This document shows, piece by piece, positions 34,173 to 43,417 of a stretch of DNA of 64,000 nucleotides (the first letter of the stretch is position 1; each line of letters begins with the position of its first letter). This DNA is from Pseudoalteromonas arctica A 37-1-2 (GTDB taxonomy: Bacteria > Pseudomonadota > Gammaproteobacteria > Enterobacterales > Alteromonadaceae). The stretch spans positions 3,162,001 to 3,226,000 of the forward strand of contig NZ_CP011025.1 of the NCBI RefSeq assembly GCF_000238395.3, read 5' to 3'. The position numbers and the translations under genes were made by a program. The notes under the pieces were generated by a model that saw only the letters and a list, made by a program, of their open reading frames with translations, was not told where the DNA came from and searched no databases.

Positions 34173-35339
34173 TTATTTGCCTATCGCTTCTTTGGCGAAC
34201 AGGTGCTTGATTGGCCCAAGATTATCAACTAATGATAGCCCTACTCCACGAATAAGTTTTTTAACTGAGTTTGCACCTTCAAATAACTCTTTTAACCCTT
34301 GCATCATAGCGATGTGCTTTTGTGCATCGAGCTTACGAGTGCGCTCGTAATCGCGCAGTGTGCGAGTGCTTGCAAACTCCTTGCTATCGCTTGTTAAAAG
34401 CTCAATTAAATAAGCCGCATCTTTTAGGCCTAGGTTCATACCAAGCCCTGCAAGTGGATGGATTGTATGTGCAGCGTCGCCAATGAGTACCACTTTGCCT
34501 GAAACCCATTGCTGGGCGTAGCGCATTTTAAGTGGGAAAGCAGTGCGCTTACTTTGCACTTCACACAAACCGCATTGACCATCTATTGCAGCCATTACGG
34601 CTTTATTAAAGGTGTTATCATCCATAGCAAGGAGCTCATCGCAGTGGTTTGGGCTGGTAGACCACACAATTGAATGGGTATTTGCATCGCTCAGAGGTAA
34701 AAATGCGAGTGGCCCTGTTGGTAAAAACACTTGACGTGCGGTGTTTGCATGTTGCTCTTTAGTCTTAACAGTGGCGACTAGCGCATGGTGATCGTAATCT
34801 TTAAAGCTAAGCGCCATATTAAATTGTTTACGTATAGCTGAATTTGCACCATCAGCCGCCACTAGCAGTTTTGCAATAATTGGCTCGCCGCTTTTAAGTG
34901 TTATAAATACATCAGATTCGCTTTGATGTATTTGCTGATACTGTGTATCAAATATTAGTGTTGCACTACTTTGTTGCTCTAGCTCTTTTATAAGCGCAAA
35001 GCGGATAATGTCGTTTTCAACAATATGGCCTAAATGTTCAAGCTCAAGTTGCTCGTTATTAAACGCTATTTTGCCAAAGCTGTCGGCATCACGTACGTCC
35101 ATATGTGTATAAGCGCACGCTCGCTGTGCGATAATTTCGGGCCATACGTTTAATTGTTCAAGCAAGGTTTGACTTGCAATGCTTAACGCACTTACACGCA
35201 AACCATATTCGTCAGTTGGTAACGCTTGTGTTGGTGCGCTGTCGAGTACAACGACGCTTATATCGGCTTTTGCCAATCCAAGTGCTAGTGTTAGCCCTAC
35301 ACAGCCGCCACCTACAATACAAATCTGTGCTTGCTTCAT
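34173..35339 (-). CDS. ubiI: UbiH/UbiF/VisC-family FAD monooxygenase (UbiI-type)
   Basis: A 388-residue flavoprotein hydroxylase for ubiquinone ring modification. It shows the FAD fingerprint CIVGGGCVGLTLALGLA at the N-terminus, the DG motif VAADGANSAIRK near residue 165 and the GDAAHTIHPLAGLGMNLGLKDA motif. By E. coli order (ygfB-pepP-ubiH-ubiI) this is UbiI (VisC), the C5 hydroxylase. Which ring position it serves is inferred from position only. Its ATG overlaps the ubiH stop (ATGA). Confidence 0.85.
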   Translation of the reverse strand: MKQAQICIVGGGCVGLTLALGLAKADISVVVLDSAPTQALPTDEYGLRVSALSIASQTLLEQLNVWPEIIAQRACAYTHMDVRDADSFGKIAFNNEQLELEHLGHIVENDIIRFALIKELEQQSSATLIFDTQYQQIHQSESDVFITLKSGEPIIAKLLVAADGANSAIRKQFNMALSFKDYDHHALVATVKTKEQHANTARQVFLPTGPLAFLPLSDANTHSIVWSTSPNHCDELLAMDDNTFNKAVMAAIDGQCGLCEVQSKRTAFPLKMRYAQQWVSGKVVLIGDAAHTIHPLAGLGMNLGLKDAAYLIELLTSDSKEFASTRTLRDYERTRKLDAQKHIAMMQGLKELFEGANSVKKLIRGVGLSLVDNLGPIKHLFAKEAIGK

Positions 35340-36523
35340 AAACGCCTACCTTGTTTAACTTGCCCCATTAACTGCTTGGTTAATGGCGCTTTTAATGCGG
35401 GAAATAAATCCATCGAAAACAACCCAATACTGCGCCCCAATGCGAGCACTCGCGATGAGTTCGAAAAAAGCCTAACAAGTGCGTCGGTTAAACTCATTAC
35501 GGTTTTTATATCATCACTGCGCTTTTTTGAATATTCACGTGTAAACGCATAGCTGCCTAAATCGTGTTGACTATTTGCTATTAAATTATTAAGTACTTGT
35601 ACGTCGCGAAGACCTAAATTAAAACCTTGCCCTGCAATAGGATGAATAGCATGTGCAGCATTACCAATAACCACTGTACGGTGCGCAGTTAAAGACTCTA
35701 CTTGCCCGTAAACGAGCGGGTAACTCGTGCGCATGCCCACTTTAGTAAATTGACCACCGCGATAACCAAACGCGCTTTGCAGGGCACTTAAAAAGCCTTG
35801 TTCACTGAGTGCCATGTGCTGTTCAACCTGATCTTGGCGCATACACCACACTAACGAATAACGGTTATTGCTCATGGGTAATAACGCCATAGGCCCGTTT
35901 TGTGTAAAACGCTCAAATGCATGATTATTATGCCCACCAGCCACTTCTACATTAGCAATAATAGCGCCTTGTTCATAAGGCTGGGTATTAAAACCAAGCC
36001 CAAGTAAACTACGTGTTGGTGATTGTGCGCCATCAGCAATAACCAATAGCTTGGCGTTTAATTGCTCGCCGCTTTGTAAGGTGAGTGTATTGCTATGCAA
36101 AGTTTGCTCAATGGCAATTACGCTATCGGGGCACAAAAGCGTAATATTTGACTGCGTTAAACGCAGGTGAAGCGCTCGGCCAAATGGATTTACTTCTACT
36201 ACGTAACCAAGTGAGGGCTTAGCAAATTCGTCGCAATTAATGTGCGCTTTGCCAAAGTGGCCTCTATCAGACACGCTCACTTTTTTGATTGCTGCGGTGT
36301 AAGAGGCATTTTGCTCAAATAAATTGAGGCTTTGTAAATACTCTACCGATTGCTGAGCAAGTGCAATGCTTCTGTCGTCAAAGCTTGGGTGATAGTCGCC
36401 GGTTACTTGATTAGCTTCTACAACGGCAATATTTAACGCGGGATTAGTTTTAGCCACACTTAATGCGCAGCTTGCTCCCGCTAAACCACCGCCAATAATA
36501 ACTACATCAAACTGCTTAGCCAC
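35336..36523 (-). CDS. ubiH: 2-octaprenyl-6-methoxyphenyl hydroxylase UbiH
   Basis: A 395-residue FAD monooxygenase, paralogous to the next gene, acting in aerobic ubiquinone synthesis (C6 hydroxylation in E. coli). Motifs are VVIIGGGLAGASCALSVA, VIADGAQSPTRSLLG and GNAAHAIHPIAGQGFNLGLRD. It starts with GTG, preceded by GGAGAG. It sits 15 bases after pepP in the ygfB-pepP-ubiH-ubiI operon. Confidence 0.88.
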   Translation of the reverse strand: MAKQFDVVIIGGGLAGASCALSVAKTNPALNIAVVEANQVTGDYHPSFDDRSIALAQQSVEYLQSLNLFEQNASYTAAIKKVSVSDRGHFGKAHINCDEFAKPSLGYVVEVNPFGRALHLRLTQSNITLLCPDSVIAIEQTLHSNTLTLQSGEQLNAKLLVIADGAQSPTRSLLGLGFNTQPYEQGAIIANVEVAGGHNNHAFERFTQNGPMALLPMSNNRYSLVWCMRQDQVEQHMALSEQGFLSALQSAFGYRGGQFTKVGMRTSYPLVYGQVESLTAHRTVVIGNAAHAIHPIAGQGFNLGLRDVQVLNNLIANSQHDLGSYAFTREYSKKRSDDIKTVMSLTDALVRLFSNSSRVLALGRSIGLFSMDLFPALKAPLTKQLMGQVKQGRRL

Positions 36524-36538
36524 TATACTCTCCGAGCT

Positions 36539-37861
36539 TTATACGTTTTTAGCACTTTGCATAAGTGCTTCTATATCGCTAATTTTTTTAGGTACGCTTA
36601 GGGTCAAGTTTTCATGGCCGGTTTCGGTAACTAGCAAGTTATCTTCGATACGAATGCCAATGCCTTTGTATTTTTGCGGTGCGCTTGAGTCTTCGCTTAT
36701 ATAAAGCCCTGGCTCTATGGTGAGTACCATACCGGGCTCAAATGCACGCTCAGCGTTATTTACTTTGTATTCGCCAACATCATGTACATCTAAACCAAGC
36801 CAATGCCCAAGCCCGTGCATGTAATATTCTTTACACGCACCTTTTGCCATTAGCTCGTCAAAGTCGCCGGTTAAAATACCTAAATCGAGTAAACCTTGGG
36901 TCATTACTTCCATTGCTAGTTTATTAGCATACGACATATAACCACCGGGTTTTACTTCATCAAAAGCAACTTCTTGCGCTTTAAGTACAATATTATAAAG
37001 CGCGGCTTGCTCTTCACTAAATTGACCATTTACCGGAAATGTACGCGTTATATCAGCAGCGTAACCTTGTAACTCACAACCGGAGTCTATAAGTACTAGG
37101 TCACCACTTTTTAAAACATCGCTATTTTGTGTGTAATGTAAAATATTGGCGTTGTCGCCACTACCAACAATTGTGCCGTACGCAGGATGAGGCGCACCAT
37201 TCATAGCATAATGATGATGTAGCTCAGCCTCTAGCTGAAATTCAGTAGCTCCGGCATATGAAAAACGCATGGCGCGCATGTGCCCTCGCGCACTAATTTC
37301 GCAGCCTTCTCGCATAACATCTATTTCACTTGGCGATTTAAACAAACGCATTTCGTGAATAAGGCCACGTATTTCTTTTAAAGTACTCGGTGCTTTAAGG
37401 CCTTTTCGAGAGCCACTTCGAAGTGTACCTAGTAACGAAAACACTTTGGTATCAAATGAGGGGGAAGCACCTTGTGCAAAATACAGCGCATTTTTTGCAT
37501 TTAGCATATCGAGTGTCTTATCGTTTAATTCACTTAGCGGGTAAGCTTCATCAAACAAGTAGTCACTTTTAGCTTTATCAAAGCCAACTCTGCGGCCATG
37601 CCAAATTTCTGCAAGCTTGTCTTTATCTAGGCAAAATAAAGTACTGGGTGCATCGCTGTTATTACAGAGTACAAGTACGGCGTCGGGTTCGTTAAAGCCA
37701 GTTAAGTAAAAAAAGTCGCTATCTTGTCTAAATGCATATTCGGTATCGCGGCTGCGCGTAACTTCGCTCGCAGCGGGAATAATAGCAACGCTATTTTCAT
37801 CCATTTGAGCAAGTAAGCGCTCGCGACGTGCTTTAAATTCTGACTTTTGTACTTCAACCAT
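36539..37861 (-). CDS. pepP: Xaa-Pro aminopeptidase PepP
   Basis: A 440-residue M24 metallopeptidase releasing N-terminal residues before proline, the same length as E. coli PepP (441). The N-terminal creatinase domain (RDTEYAFRQDSDFFYLTGF) is followed by the pita-bread domain with metal ligands in LVLIDSGCELQGYAADITRTFP, HGLGHWLGLDVHD, TIEPGLYI and GIGIRIEDN. It lies 30 bases after ygfB in the same operon. Confidence 0.96.
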   Translation of the reverse strand: MVEVQKSEFKARRERLLAQMDENSVAIIPAASEVTRSRDTEYAFRQDSDFFYLTGFNEPDAVLVLCNNSDAPSTLFCLDKDKLAEIWHGRRVGFDKAKSDYLFDEAYPLSELNDKTLDMLNAKNALYFAQGASPSFDTKVFSLLGTLRSGSRKGLKAPSTLKEIRGLIHEMRLFKSPSEIDVMREGCEISARGHMRAMRFSYAGATEFQLEAELHHHYAMNGAPHPAYGTIVGSGDNANILHYTQNSDVLKSGDLVLIDSGCELQGYAADITRTFPVNGQFSEEQAALYNIVLKAQEVAFDEVKPGGYMSYANKLAMEVMTQGLLDLGILTGDFDELMAKGACKEYYMHGLGHWLGLDVHDVGEYKVNNAERAFEPGMVLTIEPGLYISEDSSAPQKYKGIGIRIEDNLLVTETGHENLTLSVPKKISDIEALMQSAKNV

Positions 37862-37891
37862 TATTAACCAACCCGTTTTACTTTTTAAAAG

Positions 37892-38455
37892 TTAATGAAG
37901 CGTTTTTTTAGTACTTTGCGTGCTTTGCTCTTTACCTAGCTCTGCAAAACAAAGTAGTGCTGATACACGCACATATTCAATCACTTCGTGCAGCGCTTGG
38001 CTGTCTTCTTCGGTTTCTTCAAAAGTAGTATCTAGGCGAGTGATTTCGCTAAAGTCAGTAATAACTTCTTTAACATCGCTCGATAGTTTACCGTAGTCTT
38101 TTTGCTTTAAACCAAAACCAAGCATAAAACCCGCTACCCATGATACGAGGCCATTAGCCTGATCGATGAGTGTTTCGTCGTCGCTTGGTAAAAATAAATC
38201 AAACTGAAATTCATCATCATTAAAGCTCGCGACTACTTGCTTATATATAGTGCCAAAAAACTGCTTTAAATCGTTACTAAACGATTCACCATCGTTAAAC
38301 ACATCGCTCAAAAGGCCTAAGTATTCTTTGTCGTCAATGGTTAAACCACACGCAAGTAAACCACTAATCACACCATGCGCTTCGGCAGGTGATACAAATA
38401 TTTCGTTTTTTTCTAAAAGCAGTTGAGCTTTTTCGTAATCGGGTAAATCGTTCAT
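37892..38455 (-). CDS. ygfB: UPF0149 family protein YgfB
   Basis: About 187 residues of the UPF0149/YgfB family, an all-helical protein of unknown biochemical role in most bacteria; in Pseudomonas a YgfB protein affects antibiotic-resistance gene expression. SPAEAHGVISGLLACG and WVAGFMLGFGLKQKDYG are family landmarks. A TTG seven codons upstream could open the frame, but this ATG gives MNDLPDYEK, which fits the family start. It is first in the pepP-ubiH-ubiI operon. Confidence 0.9.
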   Translation of the reverse strand: MNDLPDYEKAQLLLEKNEIFVSPAEAHGVISGLLACGLTIDDKEYLGLLSDVFNDGESFSNDLKQFFGTIYKQVVASFNDDEFQFDLFLPSDDETLIDQANGLVSWVAGFMLGFGLKQKDYGKLSSDVKEVITDFSEITRLDTTFEETEEDSQALHEVIEYVRVSALLCFAELGKEQSTQSTKKTLH

Positions 38456-38647
38456 AATCGAATCTTCGCTTTGCAAGTTAAGGCAATGCTACCACTCGAT
38501 AAAAAGCAACTCCAATTAATTGTATGATCAAGCTCAAAAACCATGCGATAAAGTAAATGATGAGTTAAAGGTGCGGAAAAACTAAGCGAACGGTTTAATT
38601 TTTTACGTTTGGGGTTTAAGGATTGGATTATGTCTTATATACTTAAA

Positions 38648-38830
38648 TTGTTCCCTGGGGTACCGGAGCTTAGTTAAGTCCCTGAGCCGATAAATTTTAT
38701 ACCAGGGTTTCTGTTCGTCTACTATTGTGCAGGCTCGGCATGTACCGAGAAGCCTACGGTAAACCGCAGATTCCCGCCCTGAAACCTTCTGGTTTCAGGA
38801 CTGAAACCGAGTACCGTATCTTGGGGAACA
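38648..38830 (+). ncRNA. ssrS: 6S RNA
   Basis: About 183 nt, the length of E. coli 6S. The ends pair (GTTCCCTGGGGTAC with GTACCG...CTTGGGGAAC). The left inner strand GTCCCTGAGCCGATA and the right hairpin GGCTCGG...CCGAGAAGCC are nearly identical to E. coli 6S RNA. A terminal arm (CCTGAAACC-TTCT-GGTTTCAGG) is also present. 6S RNA mimics an open promoter and sequesters the sigma-70 holoenzyme in stationary phase. A TATACT hexamer at 38638 could be its -10 element. It sits divergent from ygfB, as expected, but zapA and fau, its usual neighbours, are absent here. Confidence 0.93.
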
Positions 38831-38956
38831 CCTTTTTAGCAAACCCTCGCCTTTAAAAGGCTTTATCAAAAAAATTAACCTTCCTGTTTACTCTTATATT
38901 TATCTAAATTTTTTATTCACTTATCTTCAATTGTCTAATATTACTTTTTAGCTTAT

Positions 38957-38992
38957 AAAAAAAGCCGCAGGTAATTACTTACCTACAGCTTT
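38957..38992 (-). terminator. Terminator of the RND efflux operon
   Basis: Minus-strand stem AAAGCTGTAGGTAA / TTACCTGCGGCTTT with a T run, 26 bases after the permease stop. Confidence 0.8.
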
Positions 38993-39017
38993 AATAATCA
39001 CGTATTTAAGAGTGAAG

Positions 39018-42000
39018 TTATTTAAACCAACTTTGAAAACGCTCCATTAGCATGTAGTTTATTGGTACTAACAATAAAGTAATGAAAGTTGCAAAAATAA
39101 TCCCAAACCCTAAGCTCACCGCCATTGGTATTAAAAACTGTGCCTGAGTCGCTTTTTCAAACAGTAATGGCATTAAGCCAATAAAGGTCGTTAAACTAGT
39201 TAGCATTACAGGGCGAAAACGTGATGCACCTGCAATTTTTATAGCATCGAGAACTTTACCACCTTCACTGCGCTTTTTATTAATAAAATCAACGAGTACA
39301 AGCGAATCATTTACCACCACCCCGGTTAGCGCAAGCATACCGAGTAAACTCATAATAGTTAAGTCCATTCCCATAATCCAATGCCCTACTACAGCACCTA
39401 TCATGCCAAATGGGATTACACTCATTACTATGATTGGTTGTAAGTAAGATTTAAGCGGTATTGCTAATAGCGCATAAATAATAAAAAATACAAACACAAG
39501 TGCCCAAGCCAACGAACCAAACGACTCTCTTTGCTCTTTAGCCTCACCTTCTAGTTTGTAATCTACTCCAGGATATTGCTGCATTAACCCATCTAAATAC
39601 TCCGTTAGGTCAGCCTGCAGTATGGTCATGTTGGTATTATTTTTTTCGATATCGGCTGTTACGTTTAATGTGCGGTAACGGTCTATTCGATTAATAGTTG
39701 ATGGACTTTGCCCAGCAGTAAGTGTTGCCACGTGCGATAAAGGCACTGAGCCTCCATCAGGCGTATTTATAAGTATGTTTTGTAGGTCAGCTACAGAGCG
39801 GCGCTCATCTATAGGTAAGCGTACCATTACACGTACATCGTCTCTGCCTCGCTGAATACGTTGTGCTTGCGAGCCAAAAAACGAGTTACGTACTTGTCCA
39901 GCTACATTGACTCTATTTAAGCCCAGCGCCAAACCTTGTTGCGTAAGCTCTATTTGTAACTCTTCTTTACCGTCGGACATACTATCGGCAATATCAAATA
40001 CCGTTGGATAGGTCGATAAACGGGTTTTAATGTGATCAGCCACGTCTTGTAAAATAGTCAACGAAGTGCCGCTAAGCTGAACATCAATTGGGTCTGAACT
40101 TCGGCCAATTTCGGCTCTAAACGTTAAACTTTCGGCGCCTGGTATCACACCAATTAAATCGCGCCATTCGCTGGCAAGTTCTCGTGATCCTATGTCTGAT
40201 TCACGCTTTTCAGCCGGTGTTATTTCAAAGCGTACAGAGCCTGAATTAGATACACCACCACGCCCGCCTGTTGTGGCTAATATATTTAAAATAACGCTTT
40301 CGCCAGTATCTGGATCGCGGTATTTTTCTTGTAATTGCTGCGCCTTTTGCGACATGTCAATTACGTATTTATTCGTTACTTCAAACGGTGTACCTGTTGG
40401 TAGTGTTAAGTTAACGCGGACTGTTTCGCTTGGTATGCGCGGGAAAAATACAAACTTAGTCCAACCGCTGGTGATCATGGTTAAAATTATAACAAATACA
40501 CCAATAAACAAGCTTACCGAAGCCAATTTATGGCGCAGTGCTAAATTTAAAGTGGGTTGATAGTATTTTAAAATCGCGTTTTCAAATCCATCTGCAAAAC
40601 GCTGTTGAATAACATCAAACTTTGAAGGTTCGCCTTTTTCGTGGCGTAGTTTTATATATTTTAAATGTGCTGGTAGTACAAATTTAGATTCAATCAATGA
40701 AAACAATAATACCGGAATAACCACTACCGGTATTTGTGCAAACAAGGCACCACGCGCCCCTTCAATAAAGGCCAAAGGTAAAAAGGCAGCAACGGTAGTC
40801 AACACACCAAATGTTACTGGTGTTGCTACTTCCTGAGTACCTAAAATTGCGGCTTGCTCGCCCGACTTAGCCGTTTTTAGATGGGTGTAGACGTTTTCAC
40901 CGGTAACTATGGCGTCATCAACAACAATCCCCAGTACCAATATAAAGCCAAATAAGCTCATAATATTAAGGGTTACGCCAAAAATAGGCATCGCTATAAA
41001 CGCGCCCATAAACGAAACCGGAATACCAATAAATACCCAAAATGCAATTGCAGGGCGTAAAAACAAAGTAAGTAAAGCCAGTACTAAAATACCGCCTTGT
41101 AAAGCATTGGTAGTAAGGGTCGAAATACGACTTTTAACCAGCTCCGAATCATCATCCCAGTAACTTAGTTCAAACCCTTGCGGGAGAGAGCTTTGTTGCT
41201 CTTTTATGTAGTTTTTAACATCGTCAGCAACTGTAATCGCACTTTGTGGACCAATTCGATATACGTCGATAAATGCAGCTTGCTTACCATTAAAGCGAGT
41301 ACGTACTGGTGTTTCTTCAAAATCATCTTTTATAGTCGCTATATCACCTAAGCGAATAATAGTGCCATCGGCTTGGTTTTTAACAACAATACTGGCAAAT
41401 TCATCTTTACGATATGCTTGCCCTTTAGAGCTTATAAGTACGTCTCCGCCTTCTGTTTTTAAGTTACCAGCAGAAATATCTGAGCTTGAGTTAGAAATAG
41501 CACTCGATATTTGTGCCAAGCTTAAATCGTACTGACGAAGAATATCTTGGCTTACTTCAATGGCTATTTCGTAATCACGAACGCCACTTAGCTCTACCTG
41601 CGTTACATTAGGTAAACGTAGGATTTGATCGCGTACTGTTTCTGCGTATTCGCGGGTTTCTTTTTCGCCATAGTCACTCGATACGGTAACCGCGATAACT
41701 TCACGAATTCGCTCAGCAAGCGCTACTATCGGCTTTTCAGCATCGGCTGGAAAAGTGTTAATTGCGTCTACACGACTTTTTATATCAGCTAAAAGCTCAC
41801 GAGGGTCGTAGCCGCTTTCCACCTCTATTGTCACAGAGCCTGAACCTTCAGAAGAGCGACTAAATATTTGCTTTATGCCCTCTAAATCTTGCACTGCTTC
41901 TTCTATTCGTATAGTTACACCTTGCTCTACATCCTCTGGTGTTGAACCACGCAAACTTACATTTACGCTTATCATGTCAGTTTCGAATGAAGGAAATACC

Positions 42001-42101
42001 TCAAGCGGTATTTTGCTTGATAAGCTAAAAAGTCCCGACAGTAACAGCGTTACTAGCAATAAGTTAGCAGCAACATGGTTTTTGGCAAACCAAGCGATCA
42101 T
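39018..42101 (-). CDS. RND efflux transporter permease (AcrB-like)
   Basis: A 1027-residue inner-membrane pump of the HAE/AcrB superfamily with 12 membrane helices and two large periplasmic loops. The helix-4 proton-relay aspartates are in LGIVVDDAIVTGENV (about residue 395). The helix-10/11 region reads MLALTGVVVNDSLVLVDFIN. It exports toxic compounds in exchange for protons, together with the adaptor and outer-membrane factor encoded just upstream. Substrates are unknown. The ATG overlaps the adaptor stop (ATGA). No regulator gene is adjacent. Confidence 0.95.
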   Translation of the reverse strand: MIAWFAKNHVAANLLLVTLLLSGLFSLSSKIPLEVFPSFETDMISVNVSLRGSTPEDVEQGVTIRIEEAVQDLEGIKQIFSRSSEGSGSVTIEVESGYDPRELLADIKSRVDAINTFPADAEKPIVALAERIREVIAVTVSSDYGEKETREYAETVRDQILRLPNVTQVELSGVRDYEIAIEVSQDILRQYDLSLAQISSAISNSSSDISAGNLKTEGGDVLISSKGQAYRKDEFASIVVKNQADGTIIRLGDIATIKDDFEETPVRTRFNGKQAAFIDVYRIGPQSAITVADDVKNYIKEQQSSLPQGFELSYWDDDSELVKSRISTLTTNALQGGILVLALLTLFLRPAIAFWVFIGIPVSFMGAFIAMPIFGVTLNIMSLFGFILVLGIVVDDAIVTGENVYTHLKTAKSGEQAAILGTQEVATPVTFGVLTTVAAFLPLAFIEGARGALFAQIPVVVIPVLLFSLIESKFVLPAHLKYIKLRHEKGEPSKFDVIQQRFADGFENAILKYYQPTLNLALRHKLASVSLFIGVFVIILTMITSGWTKFVFFPRIPSETVRVNLTLPTGTPFEVTNKYVIDMSQKAQQLQEKYRDPDTGESVILNILATTGGRGGVSNSGSVRFEITPAEKRESDIGSRELASEWRDLIGVIPGAESLTFRAEIGRSSDPIDVQLSGTSLTILQDVADHIKTRLSTYPTVFDIADSMSDGKEELQIELTQQGLALGLNRVNVAGQVRNSFFGSQAQRIQRGRDDVRVMVRLPIDERRSVADLQNILINTPDGGSVPLSHVATLTAGQSPSTINRIDRYRTLNVTADIEKNNTNMTILQADLTEYLDGLMQQYPGVDYKLEGEAKEQRESFGSLAWALVFVFFIIYALLAIPLKSYLQPIIVMSVIPFGMIGAVVGHWIMGMDLTIMSLLGMLALTGVVVNDSLVLVDFINKKRSEGGKVLDAIKIAGASRFRPVMLTSLTTFIGLMPLLFEKATQAQFLIPMAVSLGFGIIFATFITLLLVPINYMLMERFQSWFK

Positions 42102-43417
42102 GGCTTATCTCCTTGCTTTGCTGCGCGGCGTTTTTTTAGCTCTTCAACACTAATACCCTGCTCTTTTGCTTTTTGCTCAAGCTGCTCTGGCGTCGGGCGC
42201 TTTCCTTTACCTTGCCCATTAGCTCCTCGGCTTTTAGGTTGCTCTGTGCTTTGTTCGCCTAAAATACTTACCTGAGTACCAGAACTCACTTGCCCTAGTG
42301 GAGTAATAACCAGTTTATCATTTGGATTTAATCCCGTTTTTATCATCGCTTGTGTCGCATTTTGCCAAGCAAGTGTAATGTCTTTACGCTTAAGTACACC
42401 CTCTTCAACAACATAAACATACGTCCCTTGATATATTGTACTGTTAGGGATTATAAGTGCGTTAGGAACTGTTTTACCGGTAATTTGCGCCTTTATGTAT
42501 TGCCCTATTTTTATCGGGTACTGGTTATTAGCCGTTGCTTTATATGGGTCGTTAATTTTAGCAACTACGTAAAGCTGTTGTGCACCTTCATCTATAGCAC
42601 CTTCGGTACGCGCTAGCTGCCCTTGCCACGTTTGCTCACCCACTAAGTCAGAGGTAAATTTAACAATTGAACCTGCTTGATTTTTGGCGCCATCACGATA
42701 TTGCTCAGGTAAATTTACGAACGGAAGATCTTTATTTTTAATCGGTAAACGAATCTCTACGCTATCGATTGCGTAAATAGTGGCAAGCTGGGTATTGTTA
42801 GTAACAACTTGCCCCAAATCAACACTACGGCTAAGTATACGACCCGCATATGGCGCGGTTACTTTAGTGCGCTCTAAATCAAGCATGGCTTTTTCAAGTA
42901 CTGCTTGCGCCGATAAAACTTCTGCTTCGGCTGCTGCAAGTTGTGGTTCACGCAGTACTAGGCTGCTTGCCTGATTTGAGCCGCCAAGGCGTTTCCAATC
43001 AGTAATAGCTTGTTGTCCACGCGCTTTTTCTTCTAATAAGCCTTGCTCTGCCGTTAATAAATTGGCTTGAGCAGATTTAACTTCAGCTTGATGATCTCTA
43101 TCGTCTAGCTTTAAAAGTACGTCGCCCTTTTCAAAAAAGCCGCCTTCTCTAAAGTCATCACTTACTTCAATTATTTGCCCAGATGCCTGAGCAACTAATA
43201 AACTTTGTGTACGTGGTTTTACCGTACCGTAGCTATCAATCATCACTTGGTAATTTTGTGGTTTAAGCTCAAGCGCAGCCACACTTATTGATGCTTTAGG
43301 AGGTGAGCCAAAGCGTTTAGCCTCTGGCGGATTACCTTTAATAAACATAACAATTAAAATAGTGGCAATAATAACCACCGCTGGAATAATAATTTTTGCT
43401 GTTTTAGTTTTCATCAT
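42098..43417 (-). CDS. RND efflux periplasmic adaptor (membrane-fusion protein)
   Basis: A 439-residue HlyD/AcrA-type adaptor. An N-terminal membrane anchor (about residues 9-26) is followed by lipoyl and hairpin domains (VAQASGQIIEVSDDFREGGFFEKGDVLLKLDD, then a helical hairpin to about 185), a beta-barrel, and a membrane-proximal domain. An unusual polar tail from about residue 395 (GANGQGKGKRPTPEQLEQK) is extra to the conserved fold. The start overlaps the end of the outer-membrane-factor gene by 14 bases, so the three genes form one translationally coupled operon. Confidence 0.93.
   Translation of the reverse strand: MMKTKTAKIIIPAVVIIATILIVMFIKGNPPEAKRFGSPPKASISVAALELKPQNYQVMIDSYGTVKPRTQSLLVAQASGQIIEVSDDFREGGFFEKGDVLLKLDDRDHQAEVKSAQANLLTAEQGLLEEKARGQQAITDWKRLGGSNQASSLVLREPQLAAAEAEVLSAQAVLEKAMLDLERTKVTAPYAGRILSRSVDLGQVVTNNTQLATIYAIDSVEIRLPIKNKDLPFVNLPEQYRDGAKNQAGSIVKFTSDLVGEQTWQGQLARTEGAIDEGAQQLYVVAKINDPYKATANNQYPIKIGQYIKAQITGKTVPNALIIPNSTIYQGTYVYVVEEGVLKRKDITLAWQNATQAMIKTGLNPNDKLVITPLGQVSSGTQVSILGEQSTEQPKSRGANGQGKGKRPTPEQLEQKAKEQGISVEELKKRRAAKQGDKP

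Noticed and set aside
38477..38650. A zapA remnant between ygfB and 6S RNA
   Set aside because: Only very short frames exist there and none resembles ZapA.
40192..40560. A 122-codon plus-strand frame within the RND permease gene
   Set aside because: Antisense shadow with low-complexity composition and no support.
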